From Solimicrobium sp043758755 (GTDB lineage: Bacteria; Pseudomonadota; Gammaproteobacteria; Burkholderiales; Burkholderiaceae_D), in the NCBI GenBank assembly GCA_043758755.1, contig JAYVMW010000047.1, positions 1-64,000 on the forward strand: 64,000 nucleotides of DNA, given 5' to 3'. Of this stretch, positions 45,022 to 52,853 are shown piece after piece. Numbering within the stretch: position 1 is the stretch's first letter; each line of letters opens with the position of its first letter. Position numbers and translations under genes: made by a program. Under the pieces are notes generated by a model. That model worked only from the letters and a program-made list of their open reading frames with translations. It had not been told where the DNA came from and did not search any database.

Positions 45022-46920
45022 TCAGCGCACCGCAATGATGACTTCGATGCAGGTGCCCTGAGTCTGATCGCCGCTGATATGCAGTTCGCCGTGCAAGGCG
45101 CGCACTCGTTCGCGCATGCCGACCAAACCAAATGACTGGCGTTTTGCAAAGTCCTGCTGGTTGATGCCGCGCCCGTTATCCCTGATTCTGAATTTAAGGG
45201 TATCGTCGGTTCTGGATAATTCAATTTCAACGTGGGTCGCGTTGGCGTGCCGAACCACGTTGGTGAGCGATTCCTGAATGACGCGATACACCATGGTGCT
45301 GATGCTGTCATTCAGAATCAGCTCGTCTTCGTTGGCCTCAAGCTTGCATTCGATCTTGTGGCGCTGTTTGAAATCCTTTTGCAGTGATTGCAGCGCAAAA
45401 AACAGTCCGCCTTCATCCAGTGCGCGGGGACGCAGATCCGTTGCGATTCTGCGCAGTGTGGCAATCGCGTTCAGTATCAGGCTATCTATACTGTGCAATA
45501 TCGGTCTGATTGCATCATTGTCGGGCTGTTTTCTCTCAAGTACCGAAAAGTCCATGCGCAGGGCTGCCAGCAATTGCCCCAGATCGTCGTGCAGTTCGCG
45601 TGCGATGTGTTTGCGTTCTTCTTCGCGCACGGTCTGCAGCGACTGCGACAGTTCACTGAGTTGCTGATGATATTGCTCCATTTTCTCTTTGGCGATTTTC
45701 CGGTCGTTGATATCTCTGAAAATGACGGTGAACAGGCGCTGATCATCTTCCATCAGGCTGGAAATAGACGCTTCTATCGGAAACTCCTGACCGTTTTTCT
45801 TCAGACCGTTTACCGAAAAATCGGCACGTTGCGCGCCCATCTGGCGGATCGACTTTCCCGTGGTGCCGAAATGGTTGACATGTTTGCTGTGTCCGTCGCG
45901 ATGGCGCAGTGGTATTACCAGATCCAGATGCATGCCCAGCATTTCCTTGTTTTCGTAGCCGAAGAAATTTTCAGCCGCATCATTGACCATGATGATGTTG
46001 TGCGCAGAGTCGATGGTGATGATGCCGTCGGTAGCGGTCTGGATAATGCCGTTGAGGCGATTACTGCTTTTCTGCAGTTGCTGTTTGGCCTGCGCCAGTT
46101 GCGCGAACGGTCTGGACAGGTTGATGGTCACCAGACTGAAATAAATTCCAAGTGCGCCGATGAATTGATACAGCTGTCCAAGCAGACGGAACAGGGCCTG
46201 ATCAACGAACAGGTCCGAAAAGCAGAATTCCGACATGGCCAGCAGGGCGCAGGCAGCAAATAAAAAGGACTTCTCGGACAGATCGTCCGGTTCGGTGTCG
46301 TGTATGGTGGTCAGATAAAAAATGAGGCCAGCCAGCGCCAGCAGCCCGATGATGATGACTTCTGTGACATTCTTAAGTTCATACGACCAGCTGCCAGGCA
46401 ATTCCAGAGCGGGAATCTGCCTGAAATAAAAAAAAGTCATCAGGCCGCACAGTGTCAGAAGAACCAGCCCCGATTTCAAAACAAGCACCATTGACTTTTT
46501 TGGTCGTGTATCGGGAATAAATTCGATCGCAATAAAACTCAGAATAAATGCGGTTGTGATGCGCCACAGCATACTGAACAGGAGCGTGATCTGCGCATAG
46601 TCTGGTGCTAAAAAGTGCGCGCTGCTGGTTTCGCTGACGATACTGAAAAAGTTGAAAACCGCTGCGCACAAAAAACCGATGGCAAGAATGACAGAGCGGG
46701 AATGTCGATGGATTTCATAGCCGTGCCAGCTGACGATGAAGATGGAAAAAAACAACACCACGCAAATCAGATCGATCAGTATGCGCAATGGTGCGATCTG
46801 CATTTCGGTGATTTGCACATGATGGGGGTAAAGCGTCATTGCCAATAATAAAAGCAGCAAAAATGCCAGTACCGTTCGGCGCGCGAGTATTAACTGTCTG
46901 GGAATGGTCATTGGAAGCAA
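45022..46920 (-). CDS. MASE3-like/PAS sensor histidine kinase (NarX-type HisKA_3)
   Basis: A 632-residue inner-membrane kinase. An N-terminal integral-membrane sensor with about seven segments (residues 15-275) resembles the MASE3 domain. A PAS domain follows at about 290-400 (TATDGIITID, VNDAAENFFGY). The HisKA_3 dimerisation domain has His444 in ARELHDDLGQ, and the HATPase domain has DNGRGI and GLVGMRERV. Such kinases pair with NarL/FixJ regulators, but none is adjacent. The orphan regulator at 7902-8543 is one candidate partner in the window. The signal is unknown. Confidence 0.9.
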   Translation of the reverse strand: MLPMTIPRQLILARRTVLAFLLLLLLAMTLYPHHVQITEMQIAPLRILIDLICVVLFFSIFIVSWHGYEIHRHSRSVILAIGFLCAAVFNFFSIVSETSSAHFLAPDYAQITLLFSMLWRITTAFILSFIAIEFIPDTRPKKSMVLVLKSGLVLLTLCGLMTFFYFRQIPALELPGSWSYELKNVTEVIIIGLLALAGLIFYLTTIHDTEPDDLSEKSFLFAACALLAMSEFCFSDLFVDQALFRLLGQLYQFIGALGIYFSLVTINLSRPFAQLAQAKQQLQKSSNRLNGIIQTATDGIITIDSAHNIIMVNDAAENFFGYENKEMLGMHLDLVIPLRHRDGHSKHVNHFGTTGKSIRQMGAQRADFSVNGLKKNGQEFPIEASISSLMEDDQRLFTVIFRDINDRKIAKEKMEQYHQQLSELSQSLQTVREEERKHIARELHDDLGQLLAALRMDFSVLERKQPDNDAIRPILHSIDSLILNAIATLRRIATDLRPRALDEGGLFFALQSLQKDFKQRHKIECKLEANEDELILNDSISTMVYRVIQESLTNVVRHANATHVEIELSRTDDTLKFRIRDNGRGINQQDFAKRQSFGLVGMRERVRALHGELHISGDQTQGTCIEVIIAVR

Positions 46921-46950
46921 CCGGTGATGAAGTTACCGGATTTTATATGA

Positions 46951-46997
46951 AAAGCAGCACGTCGGTCTGAATTCAAACCGGCGTGCTGCTTTTTTTG
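46951..46997 (-). terminator. rho-independent terminator after the universal stress gene
   Basis: AAAGCAGCACG and CGTGCTGCTTT form a stem of about 16 pairs with one mismatch around CTGAATTCAA. T runs lie on both sides, so it can work in either direction. It separates the universal stress gene from the kinase gene. Confidence 0.85.
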
Positions 46998-47012
46998 TTT
47001 CTTAAATTGTCT

Positions 47013-47846
47013 TCAGTGCGACATCAGGATTGGGACTGTCATGCTTTCCAGAATAGCCCTGGTAGCACCACCCATGATCATTTCCCGGAACCGTGAATGT
47101 CCATAGCCACCCATGACGATCAGATCGGAATTCAGATCTGAGGCTAGTGACAGTAACGCATTGCCAATATCGAGTTTGGTGCGATTGACCGAAACTTCCA
47201 GCTTCACACCGTGGCGGGCGAGGTAAGCAGCCAGATCTGCGCCGGGCTGCTCGCCGTGTTGGTCCATTTTCGGATTGATGATGGCGACCTGCACCATATC
47301 CGCAGCACGTAAAAATGGAATCGCATCAGTAATGGCACGGGTTGCAGCGCGGCTGCCATCCCAGGCCACCAGCGGCCGCTTACCGAGGTTGGCAAATTCA
47401 CCTGCATACGGGATAACCAGAACCGGACGACCTGAATTCAGAACCATGTATTCAGGGAAGTCATCCATGACCGCCGGAGAAGTTTCTTCGGGATTGGTCT
47501 GGCCGACTACAACCATGTCGCAATAACGGGCGCGCATGCCGATGCCGCCGAACGCGTCATCCTGAGTTATATCTCCCTCAAAGGAGTGCACTCCCAGCCG
47601 GTCTGCCTGTATTTTAAAGTCGGCGATGTTCTGCGTGGCGCGTTCGCGCAGGTATTCCAGATGGGACAACAGGCTCGGGTCAACGCCATTGATGTTGCCA
47701 TCCTGGTAAATGAAACGTGACACACCGGTGTCGGCAATGCCGAGCAGGTGTGCTTCCAGCCTGACAGCCAGTTCGGCTGCCAGTTTGATACGGGTCGGTG
47801 TGCGACTCGTATCGTCGACGTGCACTAAAATTGTTTTGAAAGCCAT
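47013..47846 (-). CDS. universal stress protein, two UspA domains
   Basis: A 277-residue tandem Usp protein. The first domain (about 1-150) starts FKTILVHVDDT. The second (about 155-277) carries the ATP-binding pattern GGYGHSRFREMIMGGATR. The start at 47846 has GAGGAG 7 bases upstream; the longer open frame to 47948 runs into the regulator gene and is not used. Tandem Usp proteins are often raised under low oxygen or stasis by FNR-type regulators, and such a regulator gene lies immediately upstream. Confidence 0.92.
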   Translation of the reverse strand: MAFKTILVHVDDTSRTPTRIKLAAELAVRLEAHLLGIADTGVSRFIYQDGNINGVDPSLLSHLEYLRERATQNIADFKIQADRLGVHSFEGDITQDDAFGGIGMRARYCDMVVVGQTNPEETSPAVMDDFPEYMVLNSGRPVLVIPYAGEFANLGKRPLVAWDGSRAATRAITDAIPFLRAADMVQVAIINPKMDQHGEQPGADLAAYLARHGVKLEVSVNRTKLDIGNALLSLASDLNSDLIVMGGYGHSRFREMIMGGATRAILESMTVPILMSH

Positions 47847-47881
47847 GATGTACTCCTCACTTGTTGCTTCAACCAGGTGAA

Positions 47882-48748
47882 TTAACTCAGAGATGGAGCG
47901 AGTGTGGACATTTTTCCCCAGGTGGAAATTTGCGCTCCCTGAAAACACTCAGTCAGCTTGGATTTCAATTTGTTTGAAGGCAGCTTGCGCAGGGCCTGCA
48001 GTGTGACGGCATCATTGATCGTAATGTGACGCTGACAGACTGAAATAAGGCCCAGTTCATTTAATGCTGACAAGGTACGGCTGACTGTTTCGAGTGTCAG
48101 TCCCAGATAGCTGCCTATGTCATTTCTGGTCATGCGCAAATTGAATGTGGATTTGGAATAACCCAGTGCAAAAAACCGTTCGGACAGAGTCAGCAAAAAT
48201 TTGGCAACCCGCGCTTCGGCGCTTGATGTGCCATGCATGGAAAGTCGTTGCTGCTGGCGTGCCAGCTCTCTGCTCATCAACACAAAAATAGCCTGTTCGA
48301 GTTGTTCGTAATTGCGGCTTAAGCCAACCAGAGTTTTGAATGGCAGCAAAATGATGTCGCAATCTGACAGGGCAATTGCTTCAGAAGTGTATTGGGTGGT
48401 ATGGATGCTGTCCATGCCCAGTACATCACCTTTCATCGGGAAGTTCAGAACCTGTTCATTGCCGCCTTCGTCAAACAGCACGGTTTTGATAAATCCGGAA
48501 TTGACCAGATACAGAGAGTCAAAATTTTGACCCAGAGCGTGGATGCGCTGACCGGCTTTGAAGTGCAGATGTTGAAACAGTGATTTGTCACGCAGCATGG
48601 CTTCCGGTGCCGACGTATGCAAAAACTCGCCGACTTCGGTCAGCGTGGACCATAATTTATTCTGGCTGTTCCAGCTGGCACTCGCTGGCATATCGGAGCT
48701 GTGATGGATTGTGGTTTCTGCATGGTTCATGACGGATTCTTGTAACAT
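47882..48748 (-). CDS. Crp/Fnr family regulator lacking the FNR cysteine cluster
   Basis: A 288-residue regulator. A cyclic-nucleotide-type domain lies at about 45-165, a dimer helix near 170-190 and the winged helix at 210-270. The recognition helix has LTLETVSRTLSAL, whose E-x-x-S-R is the FNR specificity pattern expected to read TTGAT-N4-ATCAA. The N-terminal CxxC...C cluster of oxygen-sensing FNR is absent (the region reads HSSDMPASASWNS), so it should not hold an iron-sulfur cluster. It starts 7 bases after the receiver-only gene; the ATG at 48748 has GTGAGAAG upstream, and 48730 is an alternative. Confidence 0.9.
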   Translation of the reverse strand: MLQESVMNHAETTIHHSSDMPASASWNSQNKLWSTLTEVGEFLHTSAPEAMLRDKSLFQHLHFKAGQRIHALGQNFDSLYLVNSGFIKTVLFDEGGNEQVLNFPMKGDVLGMDSIHTTQYTSEAIALSDCDIILLPFKTLVGLSRNYEQLEQAIFVLMSRELARQQQRLSMHGTSSAEARVAKFLLTLSERFFALGYSKSTFNLRMTRNDIGSYLGLTLETVSRTLSALNELGLISVCQRHITINDAVTLQALRKLPSNKLKSKLTECFQGAQISTWGKMSTLAPSLS

Positions 48749-48755
48749 GAGCTTC

Positions 48756-49151
48756 TCACTTTCTGGTAGTGGATTCAAAAAAATTGTGCTGCCAATCCTG
48801 CAAAAGCTGTACGAGTAATTCACAATCAGTCGATTTATCCAAAAAACTGTCTGCGCCGGCCCGTTGTGCCAACAGCCGAGATTCCTCGGTTGCGTGATTA
48901 CTGAAAACAACGATTTTGATTTCCGGTCTCTGTAATTTAATTTTTTTTAATAATTCCAGACTATTTCCGTCTGGCAACTGCGAATCAAGAACAACGGCCT
49001 GTACATCTGAATCCGGTTGCTGCAACAACATCTGCTCGGCACTTCTGATGCTGCTGGCGATACCTGACACTTTGGTCAGTGGTATCTGCTCAATCATACG
49101 TTTGAGACGGTCGTGAATTGGTATGGAATCTTCAACTATGCAAACGTTCAT
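48756..49151 (-). CDS. stand-alone receiver-domain response regulator
   Basis: A 131-residue single receiver with the acidic pair Glu7-Asp8, phosphoacceptor Asp56 in VVLDSQLPDG, Ser84 in VFSNH and Lys106 in FLDKS. There is no output domain. It is followed after 7 bases by the Crp/Fnr gene, which suggests that a phosphorelay protein and a transcription factor act together. A perfect 16-bp palindrome lies about 100 bases upstream. No kinase is adjacent; the nearest is at 45022-46920. Confidence 0.9.
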   Translation of the reverse strand: MNVCIVEDSIPIHDRLKRMIEQIPLTKVSGIASSIRSAEQMLLQQPDSDVQAVVLDSQLPDGNSLELLKKIKLQRPEIKIVVFSNHATEESRLLAQRAGADSFLDKSTDCELLVQLLQDWQHNFFESTTRK

Positions 49152-49253
49152 AAATTATTGTTGTGGTTGCGGCATGGACTGAAGTATTACCGAACAGAAT
49201 TGCAAAAGAAATCAGCGTTGGCTGAATCGATGTGTGGGAAATGGGAGGAGGTA

Positions 49254-49269
49254 GTAGGAATATTCCTAC
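49254..49269. promoter_or_regulatory. perfect 16-bp palindrome, candidate operator
   Basis: GTAGGAATATTCCTAC is a perfect inverted repeat with no spacer, about 103 bases upstream of the receiver gene start. Its length and symmetry suit a dimeric regulator, perhaps a LuxR-type response regulator. The binding protein is unknown. Confidence 0.5.
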
Positions 49270-49283
49270 GCAGTTGAGAAAAG

Positions 49284-49312
49284 AGTTGCATCAGTTATAA
49301 TGCAACTTTTTT
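49284..49312 (-). terminator. rho-independent terminator after ompW
   Basis: AGTTGCAT and ATGCAACT form an 8-bp stem with an 8-base loop, with T-rich flanks on both strands. It lies downstream of ompW and upstream of the receiver gene. Confidence 0.7.
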
Positions 49313-49320
49313 GAAATACT

Positions 49321-49345
49321 GCTGACTGTGAAGGGCACAGTCAGC
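49321..49345. terminator. perfect hairpin just after ompW
   Basis: GCTGACTGTG and its exact complement flank AAGGG, a 10-bp perfect stem 15 bases after the ompW stop codon. There is no T run directly behind it. With the next hairpin it may form a double terminator or protect the mRNA 3' end. Confidence 0.55.
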
Positions 49346-49359
49346 GTTACAGCTGACGA

Positions 49360-49983
49360 TCAGAAGCGATAACCGACACCGGCACCGACGAGCCATGGGT
49401 TGATCTGAATGTGGGTCAGACTTTGTCCTGCGCCATACACCTCGTTGCGCATTTCAACATATTTGACGTCCAGATTCAGTGACCAGTTTTTGCTCAGTTT
49501 GAAGTCAACACCACCCTGTACTGCATAGCCCCAGCTGCTGCTGTTCAGACTCAGTGGAATGCCGGCAGCTGACAGTTCAGTTTTGGAGAAGTTAGTGTAG
49601 TTGACACCAACACCCAGATACGGATTGATATCAGCAGTTGGCAAGAAATGGTACTGCGCTGTCAGGGTTGGTGGCAGTACTTTGACTGAACCAATGCCGC
49701 CCACACCGGCGATCGATACATCCATTTTCTGAGGATAAGTCAGAACCAGTTCGGCAGACCAGTTCGGTGTAAAGAAATAGGAAATGTCGAGTTCAGGAAT
49801 GACCTTTTTATCGACTTTGACCGCATCAGATGGAATCGACAGTGCGGTGATTGGATCTGAATTATCTGCAGGAATAACGTCAATTGCACGGGCACGAACC
49901 AGCCATGGGCTCTCCTGTGCCATTACATTAGTCGTTGCGAAACCGGTAGATGCCAATACAAGCGCAATAGCTATTTTTTTCAT
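49360..49983 (-). CDS. ompW: OmpW family outer membrane protein
   Basis: A 207-residue eight-stranded barrel protein. A signal peptide (about 1-22, ending in a VMAQ-like site) is followed by ESPWLVRARAIDVIP, typical of OmpW. FFTPNWSAELVLTYP and the C-terminal VGAGVGYRF end in Phe, as outer-membrane barrels do. OmpW forms a narrow hydrophobic channel and in enterobacteria is induced under low oxygen. An FNR-like box lies 60-72 bases upstream, fitting such control here. Confidence 0.94.
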   Translation of the reverse strand: MKKIAIALVLASTGFATTNVMAQESPWLVRARAIDVIPADNSDPITALSIPSDAVKVDKKVIPELDISYFFTPNWSAELVLTYPQKMDVSIAGVGGIGSVKVLPPTLTAQYHFLPTADINPYLGVGVNYTNFSKTELSAAGIPLSLNSSSWGYAVQGGVDFKLSKNWSLNLDVKYVEMRNEVYGAGQSLTHIQINPWLVGAGVGYRF

Positions 49984-50041
49984 GATTTTTACTCTCTCTA
50001 TTAAACAGACTTCATGGTATCTTCAATTGGCTGTTGGATAA

Positions 50042-50055
50042 TTGACACAGATCAA
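50042..50055 (-). promoter_or_regulatory. FNR-like box upstream of ompW
   Basis: On the minus strand TTGATCTGTGTCAA, against consensus TTGAT-N4-ATCAA, one base off. Its centre is 65 bases before the ompW ATG, and a weak -10 (GATACC, 50022-50017) would put it near -40, an activating position. It could also serve the divergent GST gene. Confidence 0.7.
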
Positions 50056-50123
50056 AAACGGTCTCGCGCAAATTGAACTTGTCGTTTTATTTAACCAATT
50101 TATTTGATATTGAAAGGTCGGTA

Positions 50124-50798
50124 ATGATCACTGTCCATCACCTGAATAATTCCCGTTCGCAGCGCGTGCTGTGGCTGCTGGAAGAGCTGGAAATCGAATA
50201 CGAAATTGTTCACTATCAGCGCGATCTGAAAACCATGCTGGCCCCACCCGAGTTGAAAGCGGTTCATGCGCTTGGCAAATCTCCGGTTATCACTGATGGT
50301 GATATCACTGTCGCAGAAACCGGCGCCATTATTGAATATCTGCTCGACACCTTTGGCAATAATCGTATGCGTCCGGCGCGACCGAGCAAAGCGGCACGCC
50401 AGTTTACTTACTGGCTGCATTATGCTGAAGGTTCGATCATGCCGCTGATGGTAATGACGCTGATTTTCAGACGGATCGAAACTGCGCCCATGCCTTTTTT
50501 TGTCAAGCCGGTGGCCAAAGGAATCGTGGCCAAGGTGAAGCAGGGTTATCTGGACCCGAATATAAAAAATCATCTGGATTTCATGGAGTGCGAGCTCGCC
50601 AATTCCGGTTGGTTTGCCGGCGATCAGTTCAGCGCTGCAGATATTCAGATGAGTTTTGCGGTAGAAGCCGCGCAGGCGCGTGGTGCTTTAAAAGATCGGG
50701 TGAATCTGGTGAATTTTCTGGAACGCATTCATGCCAGACCGGCGTATCAGCGCGCCCTTGCGAAAGGCGGACCGTTTGATTTGTTGGGGAAGAACTGA
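50124..50798 (+). CDS. glutathione S-transferase family protein
   Basis: A 224-residue GST with an N-terminal thioredoxin-like domain. It has HHLNNSRSQRVLWLLEEL, where the active-site Ser sits in NNSRSQR, the cis-Pro in KSPVI and the glutathione-contacting VAETGAIIEYL. A helical C-terminal domain with ADIQMSFAVEAA follows. The substrate is unknown. The start at 50124 follows AAAGG. Its stop codon overlaps the start of the ABC ATPase gene, so the three genes to 52801 may be co-transcribed. Confidence 0.92.
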   Translation: MITVHHLNNSRSQRVLWLLEELEIEYEIVHYQRDLKTMLAPPELKAVHALGKSPVITDGDITVAETGAIIEYLLDTFGNNRMRPARPSKAARQFTYWLHYAEGSIMPLMVMTLIFRRIETAPMPFFVKPVAKGIVAKVKQGYLDPNIKNHLDFMECELANSGWFAGDQFSAADIQMSFAVEAAQARGALKDRVNLVNFLERIHARPAYQRALAKGGPFDLLGKN

Positions 50799-51718
50799 TG
50801 ACATCAATGGCGATAGAAGTTAACCAGCTGGTTAAAAGTTTTGGTGCTGTGCAAGCAGTACGCGGTTTGAATCTGCAGGTCCAGCGCGGCGAAGTGTTTG
50901 GATTGCTGGGCCCCAACGGTGCCGGTAAAACCACCAGTCTGGAAATGCTGGAAGGACTGGTACAACCTGACTCCGGTTCCATACACATTCTTGGCTTGGA
51001 CTGGCGTGTGCATGGCCAGGAAATCCGTCAGCGGATCGGCGTGCAATTTCAGAGCACGCAGCTCGATGAAAAAATCAAGGTGCGCGAAGTATTGGACATG
51101 GTCAGCAAATATTATGCAAAAACCCGTCCAGTACCTGAATTGCTGAAGATGCTGCAACTGGAAGAAAAAGCCGACGCCTATCAAAGTAAATTAAGTGGCG
51201 GTCAGCGCCAGAGGCTGGCCCTTGGGTTGGCACTGGTGAATGATCCGGAACTGGTATTTCTGGACGAGCCGACCACCGGACTGGACCCGCAGGCACGTCA
51301 GAGGTTTTGGGATCTGGTGCGCCTGCTCAAGAGTGAAGGCCGTACCGTACTCATCACCACCCACTATATGGATGAAGCCGAAGCGCTGTGTGACCGGATC
51401 GGCATTATGGATCATGGACAGATTCTGCAACTGGGCACACCACGGGAACTTATCGCCGGTCTGAATCAACCCAGTTACGCCGAACTGGAATTTGCCGGCA
51501 TGGCGCCGGACGCCGCATCATTTTCTCAGCAGGCCGGCCTGCCGGTCGATGTGAAAAATCAGTACTGGGTGATCGCACTGCATGATCCAAAACGCGACCT
51601 GCAGCAGATTCTGGCGTGCGTTGAAGCGCTGAACCTGCCCATGCAACAACTGCACGTGCGCCGCGCCAGTCTGGAAGATGTATTTTTACAGCGTACCGGG
51701 CGCAGCCTGCGCGAGTAA
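50798..51718 (+). CDS. ABC transporter ATP-binding protein (ABC-2 type export)
   Basis: A 306-residue ATPase of the DrrA/CcmA-like group with Walker A GPNGAGKTTS, signature LSGGQRQRLALGLAL, Walker B LVFLDEPTTGLDP and switch His in TTHYMDEAE. A C-terminal domain (about 225-306) ends in SLEDVFLQRTGRSLRE, usual for this group. It pairs with the ABC-2 permease 12 bases downstream. The substrate, perhaps a lipid or a hydrophobic compound, is not determinable. Confidence 0.93.
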   Translation: MTSMAIEVNQLVKSFGAVQAVRGLNLQVQRGEVFGLLGPNGAGKTTSLEMLEGLVQPDSGSIHILGLDWRVHGQEIRQRIGVQFQSTQLDEKIKVREVLDMVSKYYAKTRPVPELLKMLQLEEKADAYQSKLSGGQRQRLALGLALVNDPELVFLDEPTTGLDPQARQRFWDLVRLLKSEGRTVLITTHYMDEAEALCDRIGIMDHGQILQLGTPRELIAGLNQPSYAELEFAGMAPDAASFSQQAGLPVDVKNQYWVIALHDPKRDLQQILACVEALNLPMQQLHVRRASLEDVFLQRTGRSLRE

Positions 51719-51730
51719 ACGGAGATTACT

Positions 51731-52801
51731 ATGAAGAATGCAAACATATTCTTAAGCCAGTTTGTGTTGGGTCTAAAGCTGTATTTAAGAAAGCCCGCCG
51801 CCATGTTCTGGATGACCGCCTTTCCGGTTTTAATGCTGCTCGGGCTGGGCACGGTATTCAGTGGGCAATCCGAGCCAGGCATCAAACTGGTCTGGTCTGC
51901 GCCACAAGAGGCTGCCGGTGCGGATTTTGCATTGCAGGCAGCGCTGACTGAACTGCATGTCAATGTTGAAGCACTCACGCCGAAACAGGCTGATTTGCGT
52001 TGGAAAAGCGGCAAATTGCCGGTGATGCTGGAAACCGTCGGTAATGGATATCATCTGCGCGTGAATTCGTATCTGGCAGGGCAGGGCATGCCGGTGGTCG
52101 CACTGGTGCAGCAGGGCTTTTTGATGGTGCAGGCACGCGCTTTAGGTTCTGGTGAACTGGCACGCATTCCGGTGCAAATGGAAAGCCCGGGCGGTCATCA
52201 CGATGGGCCGTATGCCGCATTTTTGTTACCCGGTCTGCTCGGACTGAATCTGTTGATGATGGGGGTGTTTGCCGTGGGCATGGTTGATGTCGAGTTGCGG
52301 GTCAAAGGCATTTACAAGCGCCTGGCGACCACACCGCTGCCACGTCATATTTATCTTTCGGCGCAGATGCTGGTGCGTCTGGTTACCGTGCTGTTTTCTG
52401 CCACGGTCCTGCTGTCAGTCGGCGCACTGGTTTTCGATATACACAATCAGGGCAGTTATGTGGATTTGTTTGTTTTGATTTTTTTGGGAACGGGCTGCTT
52501 TGCCAGTCTGGGCTATTTGCTGGCCAGTTTCGCCAGTACCGTTGAAGCCAGCAATGGTCTGGCCAATCTGGTATTTATGCCATTGATGATGCTGTCCGGC
52601 GTGTATTTTTCTCTTGATGCAGCGCCGGTCTGGCTGCAAAAAACGGCTGATCTGCTGCCACTGACGCCGATCCTGAAATCGTTGCGCTCGGTCTTCAATG
52701 ATGGTGCCAGTCTTGCCAGTCAAAGTGCTTCGATCATGATCATTGCGGTGTGGACTGTTTTGCTGTTTGTCAGTGCTACCCGACGCTTCAAATGGGTTTA
52801 A
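51731..52801 (+). CDS. ABC-2 type transporter permease
   Basis: A 356-residue permease. One N-terminal membrane segment (about 25-45) and a periplasmic domain (about 50-160) precede five further segments with the ABC-2 motif GVYFSLDAAPVWLQKTADLLPL near the end. It forms an exporter with the ATPase encoded just upstream. A strong terminator follows the stop codon. Confidence 0.92.
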   Translation: MKNANIFLSQFVLGLKLYLRKPAAMFWMTAFPVLMLLGLGTVFSGQSEPGIKLVWSAPQEAAGADFALQAALTELHVNVEALTPKQADLRWKSGKLPVMLETVGNGYHLRVNSYLAGQGMPVVALVQQGFLMVQARALGSGELARIPVQMESPGGHHDGPYAAFLLPGLLGLNLLMMGVFAVGMVDVELRVKGIYKRLATTPLPRHIYLSAQMLVRLVTVLFSATVLLSVGALVFDIHNQGSYVDLFVLIFLGTGCFASLGYLLASFASTVEASNGLANLVFMPLMMLSGVYFSLDAAPVWLQKTADLLPLTPILKSLRSVFNDGASLASQSASIMIIAVWTVLLFVSATRRFKWV

Positions 52802-52806
52802 TCAAA

Positions 52807-52839
52807 TAAAAACAGGATCTGTGCAGATCCTGTTTTTTT
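52807..52839. terminator. bidirectional rho-independent terminator
   Basis: AACAGGATCT, loop GTGC, then the exact complement AGATCCTGTT followed by seven T; on the other strand the A run gives T as well. It separates two converging genes. Confidence 0.95.
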
Positions 52840-52853
52840 AGTGCTCAGCGAAT

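Noticed and set aside
45388..46263. 291-codon open frame on the plus strand
   Set aside because: It is antisense to the conserved PAS and HisKA_3 regions of the sensor kinase.
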